From: Ascidia mentula
Lineage: Eukaryota > Chordata > Ascidiacea > Phlebobranchia > Ascidiidae
Direction of reading: 5' to 3'
Length of the DNA: 64,000 nucleotides
Assembly (NCBI GenBank): GCA_947561715.1
Contig: OX387197.1
Span: 4,655,001-4,719,000 of the forward strand
In this document: positions 38,485 to 49,789 of the stretch, piece after piece
How the letters are laid out: every line of letters begins with the position of its first letter
Numbering within the stretch: the first letter of the stretch is position 1
Position numbers and translations under genes: made by a program
The notes under the pieces: generated by a model
What the model was told of the DNA's origin: nothing
Databases searched by the model: none
Seen by the model: the letters and a program-made list of their open reading frames with translations, nothing else

Positions 38485-39297
38485 TTAAAAGATTTTGAAC
38501 GGACTGAAAATAATTTCTCTCCAAGTCTCAAAAGTCATTAAAACTCCAATCAAGTTGAGCGTACACGAGACTCCGTACCCGATGAACAGCTGACGTTCAA
38601 GCTTATGTGGTAAAAACGCGTTCAACAATCCCGCCGCAAGGTCTGTGGTAACACATAAAACCACAGTAAAGAGGGTGCGTTTTAAAAGACGGGAAGCCGC
38701 CTTAGTTGCGAGTTTGTGTTTGGCGCACACAAATGGATGGACGAAAAGCCACAACATTGTTGCCTGACCCAATAAATTATTAAAGGATCCCATCAAAAAT
38801 GGCCATATGTGAAAAGGTTCCAATGGCTTGCAACTGGTGTTTGATGCGGCGAAGTTGTTGATGATACTAAAAAGAAATGTGCCGGAGTTAAATGAAGTTA
38901 CCAAGAGAATGATGCTGAAAAAACTGCCAACCTTCACTATGCCTTTGTGAAGATGTTCTAACAGACTGCTCTTGTAAAGAGAACGTTGTTTGAGCCAAAG
39001 AAATGTGTACACGGACGACATTGCGAGGCCACAGATTGCCACTATCGCTTTGGTCATAATATTGCAGGTGCTATCATTGTCCAAAGGCAAATGAACACAC
39101 AAATTGAGGAGGAAGCAAAATATTGACAGAAATGCTGCAGTACAAGCTGAAATAAATAAGTTCCGTGAGGAACTTGTCTTTAAAAATTTTCCTTGTTGAA
39201 ATCCAAAGCACACGAACGACAAAAATATCCAAAAAGACAGAAAAACGGAAAATGAGACAGATGCCAACGTTAAAATCCATTCATCATAAGTAGACAT
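38485..39297 (-). CDS. 7TM receptor-like protein 3, tail cut by a stop codon
   Basis: One exon, 270 residues, start MSTYDEWILTLASVS. It has all seven hydrophobic segments, STCNIMTKA before TM3, TFLWLKQRSLYKSS at the TM3 end, SCKPLEPFHIWPF in the second outer loop and TFETWREIIFSPFKIF at the end. The stop TAA stands where genes 5 and 7 have AAA (lysine). Beyond it the codons for KPSDDAELENDI and a second stop are still in frame, so one substitution removed the acidic tail very recently. The membrane core is intact, so the gene may still work without its C-terminal signal. It is convergent with gene 2 and divergent from gene 4. Confidence 0.85.
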   Translation of the reverse strand: MSTYDEWILTLASVSFSVFLSFWIFLSFVCFGFQQGKFLKTSSSRNLFISACTAAFLSIFCFLLNLCVHLPLDNDSTCNIMTKAIVAICGLAMSSVYTFLWLKQRSLYKSSLLEHLHKGIVKVGSFFSIILLVTSFNSGTFLFSIINNFAASNTSCKPLEPFHIWPFLMGSFNNLLGQATMLWLFVHPFVCAKHKLATKAASRLLKRTLFTVVLCVTTDLAAGLLNAFLPHKLERQLFIGYGVSCTLNLIGVLMTFETWREIIFSPFKIF

Positions 39298-39385
39298 CGT
39301 CTTGTTGTCTTTATAACTTTGTCCTCAGTTTTTTATGGAACTACAGTTATATATACTCTTACCCTGGTCTCTGCAAACAACAGAC
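39298..39385 (-). promoter_or_regulatory. Conserved 5' module of 7TM gene 3
   Basis: Read on the minus strand it holds an acceptor (TGTTGTTTGCAG), then AGTATATATAACTGTAGT, then the start context ACAACAAGACGATG, in the same order and spacing as in genes 7 and 8. Confidence 0.6.
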
Positions 39386-42312
39386 AAACGATATTTTATT
39401 ATAGCACAGTTGCATTAACAAATCAGTGGAAAAAACGTTTAATATCTCCACAAGCCTTTGAACTTTTCTAATGCCCCAAAATTTTCTAATGCAGTGTCTA
39501 AAGTTTTACTATAGTACAAGCATAGAGGTTTCGCAACGTAGCTATCACTTCTTAATTTGTTTCGTTTGCCATGACGACAGCAACCACGTTTAATTTGTGT
39601 TAAATTTCTTAGTCAATTAATAATTGTGCGACAAGTTTGTGACGCGAAAACACTTCTGAACCGTTGCATTACTCATCGTCACAAGAGTTTGAAGTTGTTA
39701 CTCAATTGCACTGATGAATAAACGAATTAAATATTCCTCTTTGAATCCATTGTATTGGCTCCATGCTTACATATAGGCTATTGCGTATTGTCTGCACAAT
39801 AAAAGATACAAAAAAATCATAATTTTTCAAACATTGTACAGATTTCAGTGAAAGTTTGCAGAAGTGCAACTTCTACTCCTGGAGCAATTACATAAGCAGA
39901 AAATTGGACGCACTTTTCCGGAGCGTCCCGTTACGGGTGCTGTTTAAGCTTTCACATACTTACATAGAAAAAAATCCCGAACCTTAAAGAAAGCATTTAA
40001 ATACTGAGTATCAAGAGTGCAAATATGGAAACTTTCTTGACTATATGGTTCAACTTTGTCCGTCGTACAGCTGCTGCACTCATCTCCCTGGGTCGCGTAC
40101 CTACAAATGCCTACCAAAGGTTGTGACATTTCCTATTTAAATGTTGAGGATAGGCAGGAAAAACGTTGGCAGCACTGCCATTTGTCAAAAGCAAATATAT
40201 CGTAACGAATGTCAGAAATATCAAAACATTGAACCTCATATTATTGGAAAGCTACCTTAAATCTTTCCTGTTTTAATTTTTTAAATTTTTGAAGTATTGT
40301 TACACTTAAGCGACGTTTAGATTTAATTGTTCTCTCCTTTCGCCCCCTTCATTAGTAAATGGCAAACATTAACAATTAATTGTTTATAAGCTGCACACAG
40401 ATGGCCACTGTTTCAACCAAAAAGGTCTCATCAGTGCAGCTGGTGTGACTATCAGACGACTTTGCTGACCAAACGGCCAAGCAAAGACCTCCACTTTGTG
40501 GTGACTATACAATCACCGTCATCCGTTGGGCACCAACCTAGGTGCAACCTTACGGAGAAAACAAGGTGGAAACACTATGACCAAGCAAAGCTCAACCAAT
40601 AGTGCCGACAGGCCCCGTGTCACAATAATCATATGATAAGCAATTAACAATTTAATTTGGACCAATTTAAACGCAGTTTGAGCTACACTGACAATGTAGT
40701 GACCGGTGTCATTCGTAGTGAAGGTAAATAAAGCCACTCTAAACCCACCAATTGCATGCTGATGCCGCTGTCAAAATTTTTAGGCTGATCACAGTTGATA
40801 GCCCATGTTATTCGTCTATAATTTGCTGAAACACAGTAAGTGGAATTCGAATATAAACATAATCAATTCTGTCCGCTTCACATGGCTCTGTTGCCTTAGT
40901 CGCGATATTTGCCAAAGACGACCATCTCCGAAAATCATGCTTGTTTTATTCATGCTCGACGGTTTTGTTGCGGTTACTCATGATGATAATTAACAATAAT
41001 CATAAAGGCCAAGATTGTCACCCGTTCACTCATAGTTTCATGATAAATCATGTATACATCAACTATAAATTATGTACGGATCTATTCAGGATATACTTTT
41101 TTGACTGGATTTTCCTTGATTAACTTGTAACCTTTATAGACAGGAAAAAGAGAAAGTGACTGAATAGTGTCACGAACCCTTTGCGGTTACCTGACATTCG
41201 AACGACCGAAGAAGAAATAGCGGACGTACGTACCAATTCCCATAAGTAACCTAACGGTTCCTTATACCGTGGAGTCAGTATTTTCCATAGTGAAGACATT
41301 CACTCAGAATGCAATATATGCTGTCTTAACAAAGGCCCCGATAAAAGGATACACGCGGAAATGCTAAGATGAAATTGTGCCATACAAATGTTTGTTTAAG
41401 ACAAGGACTTTCCAAACTTTTTTATCCTATATAAAATCACCAATCTGTAACATAAATCAAGCAGTAAGTTAGTCCCACTGTTCATTAAATCCTGGGAGTT
41501 CTTTTTCTCATCTATACTCGTTTTTACCCAAACTCTTTTCTGATTGACATTGCATTAGCGGGCATCGCAGGTAAGGCATTGCAGAAACAACTTCTGTGTT
41601 TTTCTTTGATAAGTTGCTTCTACATTACTTCGATTGAACACCATTATTCTCTTCTTTTTCATTTCTTGCAGATATATATTGCACCAAACACCAGTTATAC
41701 ACAATACCACTTCTCGAAACCTTGTTCCAAACAAAAAATACTTTTAATGTTTCTTTTATTGTGCAGACAATACGCAATACATATAAGCAGTGAGTCAATA
41801 ATATAAATTCTGTGAAAAATAACCATTTCATTATTCACCAATGTGGAGGTGAATACAACCCCAAACCCGCAATCATTAGTTGTTAGCGAGATATTCAGCA
41901 GCTACATTTTCTCTGCGGTTTCCGATCCTTTGGAGAATGATATTGGCTCTTAATTTTCCTCCGTTTATTTTAGAGCAACCAACAACAAAGTGTGGCAGCT
42001 CCAATGATAAACAACTTTAAATTTTTGCGCCGATGAGTAATATCACGCAAGTGTTTCTGCGTCATGTAACTGAACGCACAATCATGACTCAGAAATTTCA
42101 AACAAATTAAAACGTGGTTGCCGTAATCAAGAGAAACGAAAGGAAGTTTATGTTACCGCTAAGTCGCGAAACCTATGCGCTTGTACTGCAGTTAAACCTT
42201 TGACACAATATTAGACAATTTGGGGAAATCAGAAAAGTTTCAAGGATTGTGGAGATTAAGACATTATTTCCTCAGCATCAGGGCTACAGCCCTGTCATAG
42301 AATCATAGTCTA
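39386..42312. other. Divergent spacer gene 3 / gene 4, no gene
   Basis: No coding gene is supported. The left part (to about 40200) resembles the 5' flank of gene 7 (50642-51900). The right part, from about 40870, recurs in direct orientation at about 45755-47450 before gene 6. The two sides are partly inverted copies of each other, as expected if a 5' flank was duplicated head-to-head. Confidence 0.65.
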
Positions 42313-42398
42313 TTGTTTTCAGAGCATATACTAAGGGCTTAAATAACTGTAGTACCCTGTGAAGTTGCGGACAAAGTTAAAAGGACGACAACAAGACG
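42313..42398 (+). promoter_or_regulatory. Conserved 5' module of 7TM gene 4
   Basis: TATTGTTTTCAG (acceptor), ATAACTGTAGTACC and GACAACAAGACGATG appear in order, nearly identical to the module before gene 6 and similar to genes 2, 3, 7 and 8. Confidence 0.6.
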
Positions 42399-43250
42399 AT
42401 GTCTATTTACGTTGAATGGATTGAGACATTGGCAACAGGCCCACTTTGCATTTTTCTGACGTTTTGGTTATTTTTATCGTTCGTGTGCTTTGGATTACAA
42501 CGAAAAAAGTTTTCAAGGAAAAATTCTTCACGGAACTTGTACATATCAGCTTGTACCGCAGCATTTCTATCATTGATTTCCGTCCTCTTCAATTTGTGTG
42601 TGCATTTGCCTTTGAACGATAATCGCACTTGCAATATTATGACCAAAGCGACAGTGGAAATGTACAGTCTAGCTAGTTCGTCAACTTACATATTTCTTTG
42701 GCTTAAACAACGTTCTCTTTACAAGAGCAATTTGTTAGAACATCTTTACAAAGGCGTAGTGAAGGTGGCCAGTTATTTCAGCATTATTCTCTTAGTGACA
42801 TCGTTTAACATTGGCACAATTGTGTTCATTAGCATTAACAACTTTGCCGCATCAAACATCAGTTGCAAGCCATTGGAACCTTTCCACACTTTTTCATTTT
42901 TGGTGGCATCTGCTGTTGATTTCCTGGGTCAGGCAACGATGTTGTGGCTTTTCGTCCATCCGTTTGTGTGCGCCAAAGACAAACCCGCAACCAAGGCGGC
43001 TTCCCGTCTTTTAAAACGCACACTCTTCATTGTGGTCCTATGTGTTACCACAGACCTTGTGGCGGGAATGTTGAACGCGTTGTTACCGTATGAACTTACA
43101 CGTCAGTGGTTCATTGGGTTCGGATCCACGGTTACATTCAACTTGATTGGAGTTTTAATGACTTTTGAGACTTGGAGAGAAATTATTTTCAGTCCGTTCA
43201 AAATCTGCAAAAAGCCTTCGGACGATGCAGATCTTGAGACTGATATTTGA
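42399..43250 (+). CDS. 7TM receptor-like protein 4 (intronless)
   Basis: One exon, 283 residues, start MSIYVEWIETLATGP. It is nearly identical to gene 6, its tandem copy. Motifs in order: RKKFSRKNSSRNLYISAC, RTCNIMTKATVEMYSL, YIFLWLKQRSLYKS, SCKPLEPFHTFSF, HPFVCAKDKPATKAASRLLKR, LCVTTDLVAGMLNALLP, LTFETWREI-like TM7 end MTFETWREIIFSPFK. The acidic tail ends ETDI, which fits a class I PDZ-binding motif (T at -2, I at 0). The two outer-loop cysteines are present. There is no N-glycosylation sequon in the short N-terminus. Function unknown. Confidence 0.88.
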   Translation: MSIYVEWIETLATGPLCIFLTFWLFLSFVCFGLQRKKFSRKNSSRNLYISACTAAFLSLISVLFNLCVHLPLNDNRTCNIMTKATVEMYSLASSSTYIFLWLKQRSLYKSNLLEHLYKGVVKVASYFSIILLVTSFNIGTIVFISINNFAASNISCKPLEPFHTFSFLVASAVDFLGQATMLWLFVHPFVCAKDKPATKAASRLLKRTLFIVVLCVTTDLVAGMLNALLPYELTRQWFIGFGSTVTFNLIGVLMTFETWREIIFSPFKICKKPSDDADLETDI

Positions 43251-44934
43251 CTCAAATATCAAACGCGTGGATTGAAGGTCTTGACCGATTCCTTGGGAAG
43301 GAAATACAATTGATCGCTCAGCATGCCTATACAGTACAATGTTCGCACCAACCCTTCAAAAATCAACCATCCCAAGTTAGTTATTGGTCGCCGCTATGGA
43401 GTTTCTTTTCTGCGTAGTTTACGCAGTCTTGAACAGCTGCACTTGAAGCTAGCAAAACCACCTCCCTTTTCAAGCTCTTCACCAAGGACAAGCAACTCCA
43501 TCGCTGTAATGTTATATACCAACTTACCTACTCCTGTGGGGCCACCTACATCGGTGAGACCACGAGAAACCTTCCCATTCGCATGAAAGAGCACCATCCC
43601 TCAACGAAAGCTAAAAGCGTGGTCAGCAACCACCTGTGGGATAACTCGGATCATGTGGTCAATTTCAATTTGCCAAAAGTTCTACATAATTGTAACATCA
43701 AATCTAAACTGCACATACTGGAAATACTTTACATCCAGCACAATAAACCAACACTGAACATTGATGAAAGCTCTAAACCCCTATACCTTTTCAACACCTA
43801 GGTTTGCACTGCAGCTTGACTCTCTGCAAATGATGACGTCACTCTGTGCTAGACGCTGCCATCACGCTACACGCCTCCGGCTTGTTGCTCGTTGTTGTTG
43901 CTGCTGTTTCCTTTCTGCCTTTCAGTCCCTCATTAAATCCACGCTTTTCTGCAACCTGCTGTAGTAGTACTGATGGTGAACCAAGTATAGGTTCGAAACG
44001 TTTACTTGAAATAATTAACAGCATCTTAGCTTTGGCTTTTTTATTCCAAGTTAGTTATGTGTATAAAAACACAAGATATATGATTGCTTATATTACAAAA
44101 GGAAATCTGTAATGGCATTGGCGTAAAATCATGACTTCAATTCCACGACAACACTGTCTTGATGTTAAGCCATTATTTAATTAATGACTAAATTAACGAC
44201 TTCCGCTTAGTACAATTTTTTCCCGCTGTCGTCAAGTTTTGGCGGTTGGAAGGATACAACCGTGGCCGATGCAGATCTTGCTAGTGATATACAGTGCAAT
44301 CGTATATTTACTCTATATGTGTAAACATTTTCTATTGCTACCTAGAAATGCCTAAGACAAAGATTTACACCAGAGCAGTGAATTATCGCTCAATATAAAT
44401 CGGATATGATGGCAATGTCCGTTGTTCGCTTATTGTTGGGACGAACACAAGAGTTAAGGCAAACAACGTATGAAGTAGATTGAAGTACTGCCGGGCGCTC
44501 TGTGGTCGATTACTAAATTGCCATCTTGTGTTGGGTTTTCAATGGAAAACCAGGTCCACGCAAAAATGATTTTGATTGGAATGATTGGAATAAATGAAAA
44601 TTTTCATATCAAAGCGGCGACAATAGAAGAGCGATACAACCAAAGAGTTCACTTTGCACCAACCTTTTAAGAAACGCTGACCATGCACCTGTCTGTAATA
44701 TTAACCAATCAGACACAAAAAGATTTTGCATAATTTAGCGAAAACATTTCATGTGATGAGTAACCAGCAGCTACGAACTGTGAACAGAAACGAAAATTGT
44801 ATCGAAAGTTGCAACATTTTCAAGCAAATACAAGAATACAGAACAGTCCAATGAATGACCACACCCATCTGCATTGTAGAGGTATCGATCAAGTCCTTCA
44901 ATCCACGCGTTTGATATTTGAAGCTGAAGATGAG
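43251..44934. other. Spacer of convergent pair gene 4 / gene 5
   Basis: Both ends carry the same 3' flank sequence in inverted orientation (around 43250-43280 and 44892-44940), since each lies just after a 7TM stop codon. Between them lie the Penelope-like insertion (43372-44058) and the spacer sequence common to the cluster. Confidence 0.7.
43372..44058 (+). mobile_element. 5'-truncated Penelope-like retroelement, GIY-YIG end, copy 1
   Basis: Flanked by a 13-base direct repeat CCAAGTTAGTTAT at 43372-43384 and 44046-44058. It codes the end of a Penelope-like polyprotein: RCNVIYQLTYSCGATYIGET, then RMKEH and SNHLWDN (GIY-YIG endonuclease motifs), ending in TAG at 43799-43801. A 3' tail of about 245 bases contains GGTTCGAAACGTTTA, a sequence type common near Penelope 3' ends. 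A TGA at about 43427 breaks the frame upstream. The reverse transcriptase part is absent, so it is a dead 5'-truncated insertion. The related site after gene 8 (about 54040) is empty. Confidence 0.75.
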
Positions 44935-44937
44935 TCA

Positions 44938-45607
44938 AATATCAGTCTCCAGTTCTGCATCGTCCGAAAGTTTTTTAAAGATTTTGAACGGACTGAAAAT
45001 AATTTCTCTCCAAGTCTCAAAAGTCATTAAAACTCCAATCAAGTTGAGTGTACACGTGGATCCGTAACCGATAAACAACTGACGTGTAAGTTTATGTGGT
45101 AACATCGCGTTCAGCAATCCCGCCGTAACGTCTGTGGTAACACATAGAACCACAATTAAGAGCGTGCGTTTCAAAAGACGGGAAGCCGCCTTGGTTGAAG
45201 GTTTGTCTTTGGCGCACACAAACGGATGGACGAAAAGCCACAGCATCGTTGCCTGACCCAGTAAATTGATAGCTGATGCCACCAAAAATGGCCATGTATA
45301 AAAGGGTTCCAATGGCTTGCAACTGATGTTCGATGCGGCGAAGTTGTTAATGATACTGAACACAATTGTGCCAATGTTAAAGGAAGTCATTAAGAGAATG
45401 ATGCTGAAATAAATTAGAGAGAACGGAAAACATTGACAGAAATGCTGCGGTACAAGCTGAAATGTACAAGTTCCGCGAGGAATTTTTCTTTGAAAATTTT
45501 CCTTGTTGAAATCCAAAGCGCACGAATGACAAAAATATCCAAAACGACAGAAAAATGCAAAATGGGCTGAGTGCCAATGTTACAATCCAATCATCGTAAG
45601 TAGACAT
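44938..45607 (-). pseudogene. 7TM receptor-like gene 5, 179-base deletion
   Basis: It starts MSTYDDWIVTLALSP and matches gene 7 until the end of TM2 (VLSNL). It then jumps to the TM4 sequence FSIILLMTSFN in another frame, continuing to the normal tail SDDAELETDI. Compared with gene 7, 179 bases are missing, covering the outer cysteine, TM3, the KQR motif and the second inner loop (about 60 codons). The length is not a multiple of three, so the frame breaks. Only two bases (AA) are shared at the junction, as in end-joining repair. All downstream sequence is well conserved, so the loss is recent and followed the 5.1 kb duplication. Confidence 0.9.
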
Positions 45608-47446
45608 CGTCTTATTTTAATATGTTCATCGATTAAAAAACTTTTGATGATTTTCCATTAATCCACGCCACTCCTCACAATTTTCTATTAGTAAGGGGAA
45701 TTGCTCCTGACTGTAGTGTTAATAGAGTCCAAAAAATGATTCCATTTATTTATCATATGGCCCTGTTGCCTTTGTCGCGATATGAACAAAACGTATATCA
45801 GCTAATAATCATTAAATATAATTTCATGTCGTTAACAATTGTCATAGACGACCATCGTTCAAAATCATGCTTGTTTTATTCCTGCTCGACGCATGTTGTG
45901 GTTACGCACAATGATAATTAACAATAATCATAAAGGCCAAGATTGTCACCCGTTCACTCATGGTTTCATGCTCAGTCATCTATACATAAACTAGAAATTA
46001 TGTACGGATCTATTCAGGGTATATTTTTGACTGGGTTTTCCTTGATTAACTTGTAACCTTTATAGACAGGAAAAAGAGAAAGTGACTGAATAGTGTCACG
46101 AAACCTTTGCGGTTACCTGACATTCGAACGACCGAAGGAGAAATAGCGGACGTGCGTACAAATTCCCATGAGTAACGATTCCTTATACCATGGAGTCAGT
46201 ATTTTCCATAGTGAAGACATTTTCTCAGATAGCAATATATGCTGTCTTAACAAAGGCCCCGATAAAAGGATACACGCGGAAATGCTGCGATGAAATTGTG
46301 CCATACGAATGTTTGTTTAGACAAATACTTTCCAAACGTTTACATCCGGTGTAAAATCACCAAGCTGTTACATAAATCAAGCAGTTATTTAGTGTTCATT
46401 GTTAATTAAATCTTGGGAGTTATTTTTCTCATCTATACTCGAATTTACCCAAACTCTTTTCTGAAAACTAGGTCCACTGGCATCGCAGCTAAGGCATTGC
46501 GGCAACAACTTCTGTGTTTTGCTTTGATAAGTTGCTTCTACATTACTTCGATTGAACACCATTATTCTCTTCTTTTTCATTTCTTACAGATATTTTGCAC
46601 CAAACACCAGTTTTACACAATACCACTTGTCGAAACCTTGTTCCAAACAATTGTGCAATAATTTCACAAGAAAAATTTTGGTCTTTGAACCAAATAGGGA
46701 AAAAAATGAATACATTAGCACTCTTGATACTCAATATTCAAATGCTTTCATTCGAGTAATTTCTCTGCGTCAATATTTGATAGCTTTTCCAACACCCGCC
46801 GTAACGGGACGACCCGAAAAACTGCGCCTATTTTGTTGCTTGTTTAATAGCTTTGAGATTAAGTACGTTGCACTTTTGAAAACTTATACTGAAATATGTA
46901 CAGTGTTTGAAAAAAAGTTCAAATGTTTCTTTCATTGTACAGACGATACCCAATGCATATAAGCAGTGAGTCAATGATATAAATTCTGTGAAAAATAACC
47001 AATTTATTTCTTCACCAATGTGGAGATAAATACAATTACAAACCCGCAGTCATTATTGGTTAGCGAGATATTCAGCAGCTACATTTTCTCTGCGGTTTCC
47101 AATGCTTGGAGAAAGATAACGGCTCTTGATTTTCCTCTATTTAATTTAGAGCCACCAAGAATACGTCATGTGTGCTCCTATGATAAACAACATCAAATTT
47201 TTGTGGCGATGAGTAATGCCATGCAAGTGTTTTTGCGTCATAAGCTTGTCGCATAATTGTTAAGTGATTTAGGAAGTTATAAAGTCACGACTGCGTCGCG
47301 AAACCTATATGCTTGTACCATAGTTAAGTATTTGACACAACAACAGACAATTTCGGTCCATCAGAAAAGTTCAAAGCATCGTGAGGATTAGGATGTTTTT
47401 TCCTCACCATTAGTGCTACAGGCGTATAATAGAAACGTCCGATTCT
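45608..47446. other. Divergent spacer gene 5 / gene 6, no gene
   Basis: From about 45755 it repeats the 5' flank of gene 4 (about 40870-42312). It carries an extra stretch at about 46650-46930 that resembles, inverted, about 39830-40060. No coding gene is supported. Confidence 0.65.
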
Positions 47447-47534
47447 ATTGTTTTTCAGAGCTTATACTAAGAGCCTAAATAACTGTAGTACCCTGTGAAG
47501 TAGCGGACAAAGTTAAAAGGACGACAACAAGACG
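47447..47534 (+). promoter_or_regulatory. Conserved 5' module of 7TM gene 6
   Basis: TATTGTTTTTCAG (acceptor), ATAACTGTAGTACC and GACAACAAGACGATG in order; a near copy of the gene 4 module. Confidence 0.6.
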
Positions 47535-48386
47535 ATGTCTATTTACGTTGAATGGATTGAGACATTGGCAACAGGCCCACTTTGCATTTTTCTGACGTTT
47601 TGGATATTTTTGTCATTCGTGTGCTTTGGATTACAACGAAAAAGGTTTTCAAGGAAAAATTCCTCACGAAACTTGTACATATCAGCTTGTACCGCAGCAT
47701 TTCTATCATTGATTTCCGTCCTCTTCAATTTGTGTGTGCATTTGCCTTTGAACGATGATCGCACTTGCAATATTATGACCAAAGCCACAGTGGCGATCTA
47801 CAGCCTGGCTAGTTCGTCAACTTACATATTTCTTTGGCTCAAACAACGTTCTCTTTACAAGAGCAATTTGTTGGAACATCTTTACAAAGGCATAGTGAAG
47901 GTGGCCAGTTATTTCAGCATCATTATCTTGGTGACATCGTTTAACATCGGCACAATTGTGTTCATTAGCATTAACAACTTCGCCGCATCAAACATCAGTT
48001 GCAAGCCACTAGAACCTTTCCACACTTTTCCATTTTTGGTGGCATCTGCTGTTGATTTCCTGGGTCAGGCAACGATGTTGTGGCTTTTCGTCCATCCGTT
48101 TGTGTGCGCCAAAGACAAACCCGCAACCAAGGCGGCTTCCCGTCTTTTAAAACGCACCCTCTTCATTGTGGTCCTATGTGTTACCACAGACCTTGTGGCG
48201 GGAATTTTGAACGCGTTGTTACCGTATAAACTTACAGGTCAGTGGTTCATTGGGTTCGGATCCACGATTACATTCAACTTGATTGGAGTTTTAATGACTT
48301 TTGAGACTTGGAGAAAAATTATTTTCAGTCCGTTTAAAATCTGTAAAAAGCCTTCGGACGATGCAGATCTTGAGACTGATATGTGA
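47535..48386 (+). CDS. 7TM receptor-like protein 6 (intronless)
   Basis: One exon, 283 residues, the tandem partner of gene 4 with only a handful of amino-acid differences (for example RKRFSRKN for RKKFSRKN and the tail end ETDM for ETDI). All hallmarks are present: RTCNIMTKA, YIFLWLKQRSLYKS, SCKPLEPFHTFPF, CAKDKPATKAASRLLKR and TFETWRKIIFSPFK. The frame is uninterrupted, unlike the minus-strand gene of the neighbouring unit. Its spacer downstream carries the second Penelope-like copy. Probably a plasma-membrane receptor by topology; ligand and coupling unknown. Confidence 0.88.
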   Translation: MSIYVEWIETLATGPLCIFLTFWIFLSFVCFGLQRKRFSRKNSSRNLYISACTAAFLSLISVLFNLCVHLPLNDDRTCNIMTKATVAIYSLASSSTYIFLWLKQRSLYKSNLLEHLYKGIVKVASYFSIIILVTSFNIGTIVFISINNFAASNISCKPLEPFHTFPFLVASAVDFLGQATMLWLFVHPFVCAKDKPATKAASRLLKRTLFIVVLCVTTDLVAGILNALLPYKLTGQWFIGFGSTITFNLIGVLMTFETWRKIIFSPFKICKKPSDDADLETDM

Positions 48387-49789
48387 CTCAAATATCAAAC
48401 GCGTGGATTGAAGGTCTTGACCGATTCCTTACAAGGAAGAGAAATACAATTGATCGCTCAGCATGCCTATACAGTAAAATATTCGCACCAACCCTTCAAA
48501 AATCCCAAGTTAGTTATTGGTCGCCGCTATGGAGTTTCTTTTCTGTTTACGCAGTCTGGAACAGCTGCACTTGAAGCTAGCAAAACCACCTCCCTTTCCA
48601 AGCTCTTCACCAAGGACAAGCAACAGCTTCTCCATCGATGTAATGTTGTATATCAACTCACCTGCTCCTGTGGGGCCACCTACATCTGCAAATGATGACG
48701 TTACTCTGTGCTATCGACGCTGCTGTCACGCTACACGCCTCCGGCTTGTTGCTGCTGTTTCCCTTCTGCCTATCAGTCCCTCATTAACTCGACGCTTTTC
48801 TGCAACCTGCTGTAGTAGTACTGATGATGAACCAAGTATAGGTTCGAAACGTTTACTTGAAATGATTAACAGCATCTTAGCTTTGACTTTTTTATTCCAA
48901 GTTAGTTACGTGTATCAAAACAGAAGATATGATTGCTTATATTACAAAAGGAAATCTGTAATGGCCTTGGTGTAAAATCATGACTTCAATTCCTCGACAA
49001 AACTGTCTTGATGTTAAGCCATTATTTAATTAATGACTAAATTAACGACTTCCGCTTTGTATCACTGTTTCCCGCTGTCGTCAAGTTTTGGCGGTTGGAA
49101 GAATACAACCGTGGCCGATGCAGATCTTGCTAGTGATATACAGTGCAATCGTATATTTACTCTACATGTGTAAACAGTTTCTATTGCTACTTCTAGGAAA
49201 AGGTTTTTCCAACGACAAAGATTTACACCAGAGCAGTGAATTATCGCTGAATATAAATCGGATATGGTGGCAATGTCCGCTATTCGTTTATTGTTGGGAC
49301 TAAAAGAGTTAACACAAACAATGTATGAATTATATTGAAGTATTATCGGGCGCTCTATGGTCGATTACTAAATTACCATCTTGTGTTGGGTTTTCAATGG
49401 AAAACCAGGTCCACGCAAAAATGATTTTGATTGGAATGATTGGAATAAATGAAAATTTTCATATCAAAGCGGCGACAATAGAAGAGTGATACAACCAAAC
49501 AGTTCACTTTGCACCAACCTTTTAAGAAACGCTGACCATGCACCTGTCTGTAATATTAACCAATTAGACACAAAAAGATTTTGCATAATTTAGCGAAAAC
49601 ATTTCATGTGATGAGTAACCAGCAGCTACAAACTGTGAACAGAAACGAAAATTGTATCGAAAGTTGCAACATTTTCAAGCAAATACAAGAATACAAAACA
49701 GTCCAATGAATGACCACACCCATCTGCATTGTAGAGGTATCGATCAAGTCCTTCAATCCACGCGTTTGATATTTGAAGCTAAAGATGAG
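48387..49789. other. Spacer of convergent pair gene 6 / gene 7
   Basis: Tandem copy of 43251-44934, shorter because of the 282-base deletion within its Penelope-like insertion. Otherwise the same order of blocks; no gene. Confidence 0.7.
48505..48909 (+). mobile_element. Penelope-like retroelement remnant, copy 2, internally deleted
   Basis: Same insertion as at 43372-44058, duplicated with its host unit. Flanking repeats CCAAGTTAGTTAT (48505-48517) and CCAAGTTAGTTAC (48897-48909) mark the ends. The frame is open from the left edge through LTCSCGATYI, then a 282-base deletion removes the rest of the GIY-YIG domain and joins directly to the 3' tail, giving a stop at once. The upstream frame break of copy 1 is absent here, so the copies decayed independently. 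Confidence 0.75.

Noticed and set aside
43846..44112. Open plus frames after the GIY-YIG stop, read as small hydrophobic proteins
   Set aside because: They lie in the 3' tail of the Penelope-like insertion and differ between its two copies.
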